Source: Methyloversatilis sp.
GTDB taxonomy: Bacteria > Pseudomonadota > Gammaproteobacteria > Burkholderiales > Rhodocyclaceae
Length of the DNA: 47,899 nt
Reading direction: 5' to 3'
NCBI RefSeq assembly: GCF_030696805.1
Contig: NZ_JAUYRO010000068.1
Location: 1-47,899 of the forward strand
A program made the translations under genes and the position numbers. Each line of letters starts with the position of its first letter. Positions within the stretch are counted from its first letter, which is position 1. The notes beneath the pieces are model-generated. The model saw only the letters and a list, made by a program, of their open reading frames with translations, had not been told where the DNA came from and did no database searches. Shown piece after piece: positions 1-7,786 of the stretch.

Positions 1-135
1 ATCGCTGCGCTCACCCCAACCTACGGGTCCTGCGCTTTTCTGTCCGGGTGATGTCGGGCATCGCTGCGCTCACCCCAACCTACGGACCGGACCGTGCGAA
101 GTGCAACGTAGGTTGGGGTGAGCGCAGCGATGCCC
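1..135. repeat. REP-like repeat: one direct copy plus a 29-bp perfect inverted pair
   Basis: A 25-base unit beginning ATCGCTGCGCTCACC and ending ACCTACG occurs at 1-25 and again at 60-84. Its reverse complement lies at 107-131. The second and third copies extend to 29-base perfectly complementary arms, 56-84 and 107-135, around a 22-base spacer. The pair ends 12 bases beyond the stop codon of the minus-strand oxidoreductase gene, so a folded transcript could end or protect that mRNA. No U-run follows, so an intrinsic terminator is not shown. Units of this look are commonly scattered between genes in proteobacteria; copy number here cannot be judged from one window. Confidence 0.8.
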
Positions 136-146
136 AACACACCCGA

Positions 147-2363
147 CTATGCCGTCTGCAACTGTTCGCCGATCGGTAGCGTGCGGATGCGCTTGCCGGT
201 GGCTGCGTGCAATGCATTCACCAGCGCCGGTGCCAGCGGCGGCACACCCGGCTCGCCGACGCCGGTGGGCTTGGCGGCCGACTTCACGATATGCACTTCA
301 ACCTTCGGCATTTCGTTGATGCGCAACACCGGGTGATCACTGAAGTTCGACTGTTCGACGACACCGTCCTTGAGCGTGATCGACCCGGTCAGCGCGGCCG
401 ACAGCGCGTAGCCGATGCCACCTTCCATCTGCGCGGCGATCACGTCCGGATTGACCGCGATGCCGCAATCGACCGCGCACACCACGCGGTCGACCTTGAA
501 CGTGCCGTCCTTCTGCACAGTTACCTCGACCACCTGGGCAACGAAGCTGGCGAACGATTCGTGCACCGCCACGCCGCGGCCGCGCCTGGCGCCGTCCTTG
601 GCCGGCGCCAGCGGCTTGTTCCAGCCGGCCTTCTCTGCCGCGAGTTTGAGCAGGCCGGCGTGGCGCGGATGCTTGTCGAGCAGCGCCATGCGATAGGCCA
701 CCGGGTCCTTGCCGGCAGCGCCGGCCAGTTCGTCGATGAACACTTCGGTCGCGAAGCCGGTGTGGGTCGAACCGACCGAGCGCCACCACTGCACCGGCAC
801 CTTCACTTCGGCGTTGGTGGTGTGCAGATCGACATGCAGGTTCGGGATGGCGTAGGGCAGCGTGGACGCGCCCTCGACCGACAACATGTCGATGCCGTCC
901 TTGACCAGCATGCCTTCGAACGGTGAACCGGTGGCGATCGACTGACCGACGATGCGCTGCTGCCAGGCGACCGGCATGCCCCTGGCGTCGAGCGCGGCGC
1001 GCACCCGGTGCAGATAGATCGGGCGGTAGTAGCCGCCGCGCGTGTCGTCTTCACGCGTCCACACCAGCTTCACCGGCGCCCGGCCCTTGATGGCCTGCAC
1101 GATCTGCGCGGTTTCGAGCAGGTAATCGGACTGCGGATTGGCACGCCGGCCGAAGCTGCCGCCCGCGTACACCATGTTGAGTTTCACCTGCTCGAGCTTC
1201 AGCCCGAACATCTTCGCCAGCGCGAACTGGTCGCCGGTGTGCAGCTGTTCGCCGTTCCACACCTCGCAGCCGGTGGCGTCGAGCGTCATGACGCAATTCA
1301 GCGGCTCCATCGATGCGTGGGCCAGGAATGGGAAGGCGAATTCCGCCTCGATCACCTTGCCCGCGGCACCCAGCGCCGCTTCGGCGTCGCCGTCCTTGCG
1401 CGCGGCCAGACCCGGCGTCTGCGCCAGTTCGCGGTAGCGGGCGACGATGGCGTCGCTGCTGCCACGGTAGGCGGCGGATTCGTCCCACTCGATCTTCAGC
1501 GCGTCGCGGCCCTTCTTCGCGCTCCAGAAATCCTTCGCCAGCACGGCCACGCCATTCGGAATGGTGACCACGTCGGTCACGCCCGCGATGGCACGCGCCG
1601 CCTTGTCGTCGACCGATGCGACCTTGCCGCCGAAGCGTGGCGGGTGGGCGACCACGGCGGTCAGCATGCCGGGCAACTTCACGTCCTGCGTGAACACCGC
1701 GCGACCGGTGGTCTTGGACACGCTGTCCACTCGCGGTGCCGAGCGGCCGATCAGCGTGAAGTCCTTCGGGTCCTTCAGCTTCACCTCGGCCGGTACGGCC
1801 TGCCTCCCGGCGGCTTCCGCCAGTTCGCCGAAGCCGGCCTTCTTTCCACTGGCCGCATGCGACACGACGCCCGCCTTGACGCTGATCTGGCTGGCCGGCA
1901 CTTTCCACTGTTCGGCGGCAGCGGCCACCAGCATGGCACGCGCGGTGGCGCCGGCACTGCGCATCTGTTCGAACGAATTGGCGATGGCGGTGCTGCCGCC
2001 GGTGCCCTGTGCCGGGCCCCAGAACAGATTGTTGTAGCGTTTGGCATCAGCTGGCGCGCCTTCGACCTTCACCTTCGACCAGTCGGCGTCCAGCTCTTCG
2101 GCCACCAGTGTTGCCAGCCCGGTGTAGACGCCCTGTCCCATTTCGAGGTGCTTGGACACGATGGTCACCGTGCCGTCGCTGCCGATGCGGATGAAGGCGC
2201 TGGGCGAAAATTCGCCGTCGACCATGGCGCTGCCGGCCAGACCGGGACCTGCTGCGGGGGTGTCAGCCATGACCGGCGTGACGATGGCGAGCGCCAGACC
2301 GGCGCCGCCCTTCAGAAAACCGCGACGGGTCGTCTGGAATGCATTTTCGATCCTGAAGTTCAT
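147..2363 (-). CDS. Molybdopterin-binding subunit, isoquinoline 1-oxidoreductase beta type (xanthine dehydrogenase family)
   Basis: This 738-residue protein is the large catalytic subunit of a periplasmic molybdenum hydroxylase. The N-terminus carries a twin-arginine signal ([10 protein letters not shown], Arg13-Arg14) and a hydrophobic stretch, implying Tat export of the folded cofactor-loaded enzyme. Family motifs include MGQGVYTG, the GGSFGRRA cofactor loop and the C-terminal [12 protein letters not shown] motif, whose Glu704 matches the catalytic glutamate of the family. The ATG at 2363 is chosen because GAGGAG lies just upstream and it begins directly before the Tat signal; a longer reading frame exists but overlaps the upstream gene. 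The [2Fe-2S] subunit gene ends 10 bases upstream, so the two form an operon. The substrate (N-heterocycle or aldehyde) cannot be read from sequence. A cytochrome c subunit, often encoded beside such pairs, would lie beyond the left edge if present. Confidence 0.93.
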   Translation of the reverse strand: MNFRIENAFQTTRRGFLKGGAGLALAIVTPVMADTPAAGPGLAGSAMVDGEFSPSAFIRIGSDGTVTIVSKHLEMGQGVYTGLATLVAEELDADWSKVKVEGAPADAKRYNNLFWGPAQGTGGSTAIANSFEQMRSAGATARAMLVAAAAEQWKVPASQISVKAGVVSHAASGKKAGFGELAEAAGRQAVPAEVKLKDPKDFTLIGRSAPRVDSVSKTTGRAVFTQDVKLPGMLTAVVAHPPRFGGKVASVDDKAARAIAGVTDVVTIPNGVAVLAKDFWSAKKGRDALKIEWDESAAYRGSSDAIVARYRELAQTPGLAARKDGDAEAALGAAGKVIEAEFAFPFLAHASMEPLNCVMTLDATGCEVWNGEQLHTGDQFALAKMFGLKLEQVKLNMVYAGGSFGRRANPQSDYLLETAQIVQAIKGRAPVKLVWTREDDTRGGYYRPIYLHRVRAALDARGMPVAWQQRIVGQSIATGSPFEGMLVKDGIDMLSVEGASTLPYAIPNLHVDLHTTNAEVKVPVQWWRSVGSTHTGFATEVFIDELAGAAGKDPVAYRMALLDKHPRHAGLLKLAAEKAGWNKPLAPAKDGARRGRGVAVHESFASFVAQVVEVTVQKDGTFKVDRVVCAVDCGIAVNPDVIAAQMEGGIGYALSAALTGSITLKDGVVEQSNFSDHPVLRINEMPKVEVHIVKSAAKPTGVGEPGVPPLAPALVNALHAATGKRIRTLPIGEQLQTA

Positions 2364-2373
2364 GGTGCGCTCC

Positions 2374-2832
2374 TCAAGCCAGTGATTTGGCGGCTTCGTG
2401 GATGGCCGCACGGATGCGTACATAGGTGGCACAGCGACACACGTTGCCGCTCATCGCGGCGTCGATGTCGGCGTCGCTCGGCTTGGGGTTGGTCGCCAGC
2501 AGCGCAGTGGCCGACATGATCTGACCCGACTGGCAGTAGCCGCACTGCACGACGTCCAGCTTCTGCCATGCCGCCTGCACGACTGCACCGACCTTCGCTT
2601 CGCCGACCGCTTCGATGGTGGTGATCTTCTTGCCGGCCACGGCCGACAGCGGCGTGACACAGGAGCGCGTCGGCTGGCCGTCGACATGCACCGTACAGGC
2701 GCCGCACATCGCAATGCCGCAGCCGAACTTGGTACCGGTCATGTCGAGGCCGTCGCGCAGCGCCCACAGCAGCGGCGTGTCGTCGGGCATGTCGACCGCG
2801 ACGTCGCGGCCGTTCAGATTGATCTTTGCCAT
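2374..2832 (-). CDS. [2Fe-2S] subunit, isoquinoline 1-oxidoreductase alpha type
   Basis: This 152-residue protein is the small electron-transfer subunit that accepts electrons from the molybdenum centre. The N-terminal plant-type ferredoxin domain has Cys38, Cys43, Cys46 and Cys58. The C-terminal helical domain holds the second cluster with Cys97, Cys100, Cys132 and Cys134 (CGYCQSGQ and CRC motifs). All eight expected ligands are present and the length is normal for the family. The start at 2832 is preceded by GGAGG at 2839-2843; a longer in-frame ORF upstream has no family match and would run into the regulator promoter. No signal peptide is visible, which fits piggy-back export with the Tat-bearing large subunit. 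It is the first gene of the operon and is divergent from a LysR regulator. Confidence 0.94.
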   Translation of the reverse strand: MAKINLNGRDVAVDMPDDTPLLWALRDGLDMTGTKFGCGIAMCGACTVHVDGQPTRSCVTPLSAVAGKKITTIEAVGEAKVGAVVQAAWQKLDVVQCGYCQSGQIMSATALLATNPKPSDADIDAAMSGNVCRCATYVRIRAAIHEAAKSLA

Positions 2833-2965
2833 GGGAATCCTCCGGGAAAGGCAGCAGGAGCGTTTGCGCTGCGCCAAGACGCACGCGAATGACGCAGCCG
2901 TATGCGATGGACTGCACGGTATCCGCTTTGTTTTATTAGATCGACTGGTTAATCTTGCAAGACCT
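2833..2965. promoter_or_regulatory. Divergent promoter region between molybdenum hydroxylase operon and LysR gene
   Basis: These 133 bases separate two divergent genes and must hold both promoters. An AT-rich core spans roughly 2925-2965 in an otherwise GC-rich setting. It contains the 8-base palindrome CTTGCAAG at 2954-2961, only 5 bases before the LysR start. On the minus strand, TTGCAA followed 16 bases later by TAATAA is a weak promoter-like pair. LysR proteins usually bind such shared regions and control both directions; that role is inferred here. Confidence 0.5.
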
Positions 2966-3880
2966 ATGAAGCCATACTTAAAGATAGACGCTGCCATCCT
3001 GCCCGCGCTGACCGCCTTCGAGTGCGTCGCGCGCAACGCCGGTTTTTCACGCGCGGCGGCCGAACTGGGCGTGTCGGCGTCGGCGCTTTCGCAGTCGGTG
3101 CGCGGGCTCGAACAACGCCTCGGCGTGCGTCTGCTCACCCGCACCACGCGCCGCGTCGCGCTGACCGAAGAGGGCGAACGGTTCTACGACGGCGTGCGCG
3201 TCGGACTGGACGAACTGGGCAGCGCGCTCGAACTGCTGGCGCAGTCGCGCGGCCAGGCCACCGGCACGGTGCGCATCAACATGCCGCGCGTCGCCTACGG
3301 CCTGCTGATTGCGCCGCATCTGGCCAGCTTCGCCGTGCACCACCCCGAAGTCGGGCTCGAATTCGCGCTCGACGACGGCCTGGCCGACATCGTCGCTGCG
3401 CGCTTCGATGCCGGCATGCGGCTGGGCGAAAGCATCGAAGCCGACATGGTGGCGGTGCGCATCGGCGCCGCGCAACGCATGATCACCATCGCCGCGCCGG
3501 ATTACCTCGCCCGGCGCCCGGCGCCGCGCACGCCCGAAGACCTCGCCGCGCATGAGTGCGTGCGCTACCGCTATCTGTCGAGCGGGCGCACCGCGCGCTG
3601 GGTGTTCCAGCGCGACGACCGCACGCTCGAAGTGGAAGTCGGCGGCCGCTTCATCGTCAATGACGCCGAGGCCGAAATCGACCTCGCCTGCCGCGGTTTC
3701 GGGCTGGCCCAGTCACTGGAATCGCTGGTCGCCGCCGATCTGGCAGACGGCCGCCTGGTGCGCGTGCTCGAACCGTTCGAAATGCCGCTGTCCGCCTTTC
3801 ATCTGTACTTTCCGAGCCGCGCGCAGATGCCGGCGCGGCTGCGCGTATTCATCGACCACTTTCAAGGTGCGAATGGGTGA
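2966..3880 (+). CDS. LysR-family transcriptional regulator
   Basis: A 304-residue LysR-type regulator of typical length. Residues about 8-65 form the winged helix-turn-helix (AFECVARNAGFSRAAAELGV, then SASALSQSVRGLEQRLGVRL and a LTRTTRRVALTEEG wing). Residues about 95-300 form the periplasmic-binding-protein-like effector domain of the CrgA/PBP2 type. The ATG at 2966 gives the standard N-terminus; an ORF extension upstream would overlap the promoter region. It is divergent from the molybdenum hydroxylase operon, the classical arrangement for a local regulator, so control of that operon by its substrate is the simplest inference. The effector is unknown. Confidence 0.92.
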   Translation: MKPYLKIDAAILPALTAFECVARNAGFSRAAAELGVSASALSQSVRGLEQRLGVRLLTRTTRRVALTEEGERFYDGVRVGLDELGSALELLAQSRGQATGTVRINMPRVAYGLLIAPHLASFAVHHPEVGLEFALDDGLADIVAARFDAGMRLGESIEADMVAVRIGAAQRMITIAAPDYLARRPAPRTPEDLAAHECVRYRYLSSGRTARWVFQRDDRTLEVEVGGRFIVNDAEAEIDLACRGFGLAQSLESLVAADLADGRLVRVLEPFEMPLSAFHLYFPSRAQMPARLRVFIDHFQGANG

Positions 3881-3883
3881 GGG

Positions 3884-3904
3884 GCAAGGAGCAAGGAGCA
3901 AGGT
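3884..3904. repeat. Short tandem repeat, three GCAAGGA units
   Basis: Three 7-base units in a row (the last ending in T) fill the gap between the converging stop codons of the LysR gene and the VWA-protein gene. The last base touches the stop codon of the VWA gene. No function is evident; it may be a polymorphic microsatellite. Confidence 0.6.
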
Positions 3905-5610
3905 CAGAACTTGCCGGTGGCGGTCTGCATCTGGCGGATGAGCAGGTGCGGCAGATGTTCGGGCGCACGCAGTGCGACGTAGCCGCCGGTCGGGAAGATG
4001 CGGCGCAGCGTTGATGAGGCGCCGTCGGGTGCGCTGTGCAGGCAGGCGACGGCGACGCCCGCGCGCCGTGCCTCGTTCAGTGCGTGCGCGAGGTCTTCGG
4101 TCAGGTAGCGCGGATCGTGAATGTCGACGTCGTGCGGCTCACCGTCGGTCAGCAGCAGGATGAGGCTGCGCGACCGGATCGGCATCTGTGCCGTGGCGTG
4201 ACGCAGCGCCGCGCCCATGCGGGTCGAGCCGGCGCTGACCAGACCGCCGGCGCGCGCCAGCACGGCGTCGTCGCCGGTCCTCTCTGCACGGTCCTTCACG
4301 CGCTGCACGCGCACGCGATGGCGCGTGTCGGATGCGAAGGCCTGCACGATGCAGCGATGTCCGGTTGCCTCCAGTGCCGCGGCGGCAAGCAGCGCGGCTT
4401 CGCGCAGCGTCGCCAGCACCGTGCGGCCGGATGGCAGCGACAGCGCGGTCGAGGCGGAGGTGTCGATCAGCAGCAGTACGTCGAGCGATTCGACCCGCGC
4501 CGCGCTGTCGCGGTAGAGCCGATGCTCCGGGTCGCGTCCGGCGCGCAGCGCGATGCCGGCGTCGATCAGTGCACCGGTGTGCAGCAGATCGCCGTCCTTG
4601 CTGCGCCCCTGGGTCGGACGGCGGTCCGACATGGCAGACGCCTGCAGCAGGCGCACCGTGCGCGCGAGGTGGCGCTCAAGTCCGGCGCGCAAGGCCGAGG
4701 CGTCCGACCGGGGAGCCTGCGCTTCAATCACGGTGCACCAGTCGGGCCGCGTGCGGCCGATCAGCCGATCCCATTCCGGATAGGTCACGGTGCGCAGCGC
4801 CGATTCGATCTGCAGCACGCTCGCCGCAGCGTCACCGGCGTCGCTACCCGGTGCGCCCTGCGGCGGCGGGCGTTCGAAGGTCGTGTCGGCGTCGTCGTCG
4901 TCCGACGCGCCGTTTGCATCCGGACGTTCCTGCTCCAGCGGAGTGGCTGATGGCGGCAGCATGTCGTCACGCGGCCACAGATGATGGTTGTCGTCGCGGT
5001 AGGCCACGGGTTCGATCTGCCAGCCACCGGGGTTCAGGCGCAACCGCATCTGGCCGACGTCGTTCCCGAGCCGGGATGCGATGTCGCGCAACTGAGCCGG
5101 TGTTTCAAGGGCCAGTCGCCCGTCCGGCGTGAAGAACAGGCCGCGTACCCTGGCCATCCATGCGTGGCCATCCTCGTGCGCCGGCTCGAACAGGCAGCGC
5201 GACAGCCGCGCCAGCAGCGCTTCGGCACCGTTGCCCCAGCTGGCATCGGCAACGTGGTGCGGCGCCCACAGCCGGCGCAGCCCGGGCAGCGCCTGCATGG
5301 CCAGCCATTCGACGCGCGCGTCTTCGAGGATTTCGAGCAAGGCGCGCTGCACCGGCTTGAGCCGGGCGCGCTCGAACGGCTCGCCGCCGAAGCTCAGATG
5401 CGCGGCCGCGTGCGCGGCACGGGCGCGCTGCAGTGCTGCGTCGCCCGTGGCCGGCAGATGCAGCACCGGCCGGCTGCCTTCGATGCCCAGTATCGGACGC
5501 GCCGTGTCATGGGTCGCCGGCAGCGCCGCCAGCCGCGGTGCGACGTTCCACAGCGCGCGCAGGTAGAGCGACAGCGCGCGCGAACTTCCGGGGTCAGGCG
5601 AAGCTGGCAT
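3904..5610 (-). CDS. VWA-domain protein of the NorD/CbbO type
   Basis: A 568-residue cytoplasmic protein with no signal peptide or clear membrane segment. The C-terminal part, from about residue 375, is a von Willebrand factor A domain with a complete metal-ion-dependent adhesion site: DTSAS (Asp383, Ser385, Ser387), the GSTR threonine and LTDGEPHD. The N-terminal two thirds is a helical region like that of NorD and CbbO, with an acidic low-complexity stretch (NGASDDDDADTTFE) in the middle. In this family the VWA protein works with a partner MoxR AAA+ ATPase to remodel or activate a target enzyme, such as nitric oxide reductase (NorD) or rubisco (CbbO). The matching ATPase gene lies directly upstream and overlaps it by 17 bases, so the two are translationally coupled. 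Neither nor nor cbb genes are present; the neighbouring enzyme is an amidase. Whether it is a true NorD is therefore unproven. Confidence 0.88.
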   Translation of the reverse strand: MPASPDPGSSRALSLYLRALWNVAPRLAALPATHDTARPILGIEGSRPVLHLPATGDAALQRARAAHAAAHLSFGGEPFERARLKPVQRALLEILEDARVEWLAMQALPGLRRLWAPHHVADASWGNGAEALLARLSRCLFEPAHEDGHAWMARVRGLFFTPDGRLALETPAQLRDIASRLGNDVGQMRLRLNPGGWQIEPVAYRDDNHHLWPRDDMLPPSATPLEQERPDANGASDDDDADTTFERPPPQGAPGSDAGDAAASVLQIESALRTVTYPEWDRLIGRTRPDWCTVIEAQAPRSDASALRAGLERHLARTVRLLQASAMSDRRPTQGRSKDGDLLHTGALIDAGIALRAGRDPEHRLYRDSAARVESLDVLLLIDTSASTALSLPSGRTVLATLREAALLAAAALEATGHRCIVQAFASDTRHRVRVQRVKDRAERTGDDAVLARAGGLVSAGSTRMGAALRHATAQMPIRSRSLILLLTDGEPHDVDIHDPRYLTEDLAHALNEARRAGVAVACLHSAPDGASSTLRRIFPTGGYVALRAPEHLPHLLIRQMQTATGKF

Positions 5611-6448
5611 CGATGGCCGCGATCAGCGCCGCTGCGACCTCGCGGTCGTCGGTCAGCGGGCCGGCAACCGCCTGCCGGCAGGCGGAACGCGCCGACAGGC
5701 CCTGCGCGATCAGCGCGCCGGCGTGGATCAGCATGCGGGTGCTCGCCCCTTCGTCGAGCCCGTCACCGGCCAGCCGCCGCGTGCGTTCGGCGAGCGCCAC
5801 CAGCTGGCGCGCGGTGCCGGCCTCGACACCGCTTTCGTGCATGACGATGGCGCACTCGTGCGCGGCGTCCGGATAGCCGAATTCGAGCGCGGTGAAGCGC
5901 TGCCGGGTCGACGGCTTGAGCGTCTTGTGCAGGCCGTGGTAGCCCGGGTTGTACGACACGACCAGCCGGAAATCCGGGTGCGCGTGGAGCAGCTCACCGG
6001 TCGCGGCCAGCGGCAGCTGGCGCCGTGCGTCGGTCAGCGGATGGATGAGCACGGTGGTGTCGGCGCGCGCCTCGACCACTTCGTCGAGATAGCAGATCGC
6101 GCCGAAGCGTACCGCGCGCGTCAGCGGGCCGTCCTGCCAGCGCGTGCCTTCGGCGTCGAGCAGAAAGCGCCCGATCAGGTCGCCCGCGGTAAGGTCTTCA
6201 TGACAGGCGACGGTGATGAGCGGGACGCCGAGCTTCCACGCCACGTATTCGACGAAGCGCGTCTTGCCGCAGCCGGTCGGGCCCTTGAGCATGACCGGCA
6301 GGTGCCGCGCATGCGCCGCCTCGAAGGCCTCGACCTCGTCGCCGGCGGCCGTGTAGTACGGCTCGTCGGCGACGCGCCAGTCTGACAGCGTATCTGCGCC
6401 CGTCGCACCGTTCGCCAGCCGCAGGTCTGCGGTCGCGGGTGAAATCAC
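5594..6448 (-). CDS. MoxR-type AAA+ ATPase of the CbbQ/NirQ/NorQ family
   Basis: A 284-residue AAA+ ATPase. Walker A is GPTGCGKT at residues 56-63, Walker B is CYLDEV with Asp122 and Glu123, sensor 1 is in SYNPG (Asn167), and arginines in STRQRF and STRML suit the finger and sensor 2 positions. The C-terminal 80 residues resemble the CbbQ/NorQ C-terminal domain. The start is taken as GTG at 6448, whose GTGA overlaps the amidase stop codon; no in-frame ATG gives a sensible protein and the longer frame is an out-of-frame shadow of amiE. Such ATPases form ring complexes that act on enzymes together with a VWA partner, here encoded immediately downstream. The gene order amiE-ATPase recalls the Pseudomonas aeruginosa amidase operon, where amiB also encodes an AAA ATPase, although the subfamily here is MoxR rather than Clp-like. 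Confidence 0.92.
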   Translation of the reverse strand: MISPATADLRLANGATGADTLSDWRVADEPYYTAAGDEVEAFEAAHARHLPVMLKGPTGCGKTRFVEYVAWKLGVPLITVACHEDLTAGDLIGRFLLDAEGTRWQDGPLTRAVRFGAICYLDEVVEARADTTVLIHPLTDARRQLPLAATGELLHAHPDFRLVVSYNPGYHGLHKTLKPSTRQRFTALEFGYPDAAHECAIVMHESGVEAGTARQLVALAERTRRLAGDGLDEGASTRMLIHAGALIAQGLSARSACRQAVAGPLTDDREVAAALIAAIDASFA

Positions 6449-7485
6449 CTGTGGCCGATCGTGGCCGGATTGGGCAGCCCTTCGATCGGACATTCTTCGG
6501 TGCCGACGGTGTCGCGCGTGAACGCTTCGACCGCCTTGCGCGTGCCTTCCGGATCGTTGATCCACTTCGAGTAGAAGTCGTACGGGCAGGCGGCGACGCC
6601 CTTGTCGCCTTCGCGCGAATTGATCAGGCCGGTGTAGCCGCGGTGCAGCAGCTTGAACAGGTGGTTTTCCGACTGACCGTTCTTGCGGAAGTCGCGGATC
6701 AGGCTCTTGGACAGCGCGGCGTACTGCAGGCCCATTTCTTCTTCGCCGCATTCGCCCAGCGTGCGGCCGTCGAATCCGATGATGGCCGAGTGGCCGAAGT
6801 AGGAGTACACGCCATCGAAGCCGGCCGCGTTCGATACCGCGACATAGACGTTGTTGGCGAAGGCCATCGCCTTCGAAATCATGATCTGCTGCTCCTTGGC
6901 CGGGTACATATAGCCCTGGCAGCGCACGATCAGTTCGGCGCCCTTCATCGCGCAGTCGCGCCAGATTTCCGGGTAGTTGCCGTCGTCGCAGATGATCAGG
7001 CTCACCTTCAGACCCTTGGGGCCCTCGGACACATAGGTGCAGTCGCCCGGATACCAGCCTTCGATCGGCACCCAGGGCATGATCTTGCGGTACTTCTGCA
7101 CCACCTCGCCCTGGTCGTTCATCAGGATGAGCGTGTTGTACGGCGCCTTGTTCGGGTGCTCCTCGTGCTGCTCGCCGGTCAGCGAAAACACGCCCCATAC
7201 CCTGGCCTTGCGGCAGGCCTCGGCAAAGATCGCCGTCTCGTCGCCGGGCACGGTGGTCGCCGTGTCATACATTTCCTTCGAGTCGTACATGATCCCGTGC
7301 GTGCTGTATTCCGGGAAGATGACGAGATCGAGACCGGGCAGGCCGGCTTTCATGCCGATCAGCATGTCGCCGATCTTGCGTGCGTTGTCGAGCACTTCCG
7401 CCCTGGAGTGCAGACGCGGCATCTTGTAATTGACAACCGCGACGCCGACCGTGTCCTTGCTGCTCGAAATGTCTCCGTGGTGCAT
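6445..7485 (-). CDS. amiE: Aliphatic amidase (acylamide amidohydrolase)
   Basis: A 346-residue enzyme of the nitrilase superfamily that hydrolyses short aliphatic amides such as acetamide and propionamide to the carboxylic acid and ammonia in the cytoplasm. The length and alignment match Pseudomonas AmiE from the first residues (HGDISSS) on. The catalytic triad sits at the usual positions: Glu59 (FPEY), Lys134 (KYRKI) and Cys166 (IICDDGN). The start at 7485 has GAGG about 6 bases upstream. It heads an operon with the MoxR ATPase and the VWA protein. The Pseudomonas regulators AmiC and AmiR and the channel AmiS are not nearby, so induction must work differently; two inverted repeats lie just upstream. 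Formamidase (AmiF) is a close relative, but the overall sequence favours AmiE. Confidence 0.96.
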   Translation of the reverse strand: MHHGDISSSKDTVGVAVVNYKMPRLHSRAEVLDNARKIGDMLIGMKAGLPGLDLVIFPEYSTHGIMYDSKEMYDTATTVPGDETAIFAEACRKARVWGVFSLTGEQHEEHPNKAPYNTLILMNDQGEVVQKYRKIMPWVPIEGWYPGDCTYVSEGPKGLKVSLIICDDGNYPEIWRDCAMKGAELIVRCQGYMYPAKEQQIMISKAMAFANNVYVAVSNAAGFDGVYSYFGHSAIIGFDGRTLGECGEEEMGLQYAALSKSLIRDFRKNGQSENHLFKLLHRGYTGLINSREGDKGVAACPYDFYSKWINDPEGTRKAVEAFTRDTVGTEECPIEGLPNPATIGHR

Positions 7486-7786
7486 GAAATCCTCGCTGGC
7501 AGAATGGAATCAACTGCCCATTGTGCGAACGTCGGTTCGCGCGCCAATACGTCGATTGACGTATCGGGCAGCGTGTCATGGTGCCTTCCGATCGGTCGGT
7601 CGTGTGCCGCAAGCCTTGCGCGTGCGCGCCAGCGCCCGCAGACTCCCCCCGGGGCGGTCAGCCCCGTTCGACAACTCGATACAAAAAACTGGTGCATCCG
7701 CGACAACAGGACGACACGGAGCCGGGACGGACACGTCGCCGTTCCCGAGCCGATGCGGATTGCCGATCAACCGGGAGTCACTACGC
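7486..7786. promoter_or_regulatory. Divergent intergenic region with two adjacent inverted repeats
   Basis: This 301-base gap separates the amidase operon (left, minus strand) from the coupling-protein gene (right, plus strand). Two inverted repeats stand six bases apart: GCGAAC-GTCG-GTTCGC at 7525-7540, and ATACGTC-GATT-GACGTAT at 7547-7564. Both lie 40-80 bases upstream of the amiE start, where an operator would be expected. A short palindrome CCGATCGG lies at 7588-7595. No convincing consensus promoter could be identified by eye, and no gene is supported inside. Confidence 0.55.

Noticed and set aside
1008-2519. 503-codon plus-strand frame opposite the molybdenum hydroxylase gene
   Set aside because: Antisense shadow; no motif, and it crosses the boundary of two real genes.
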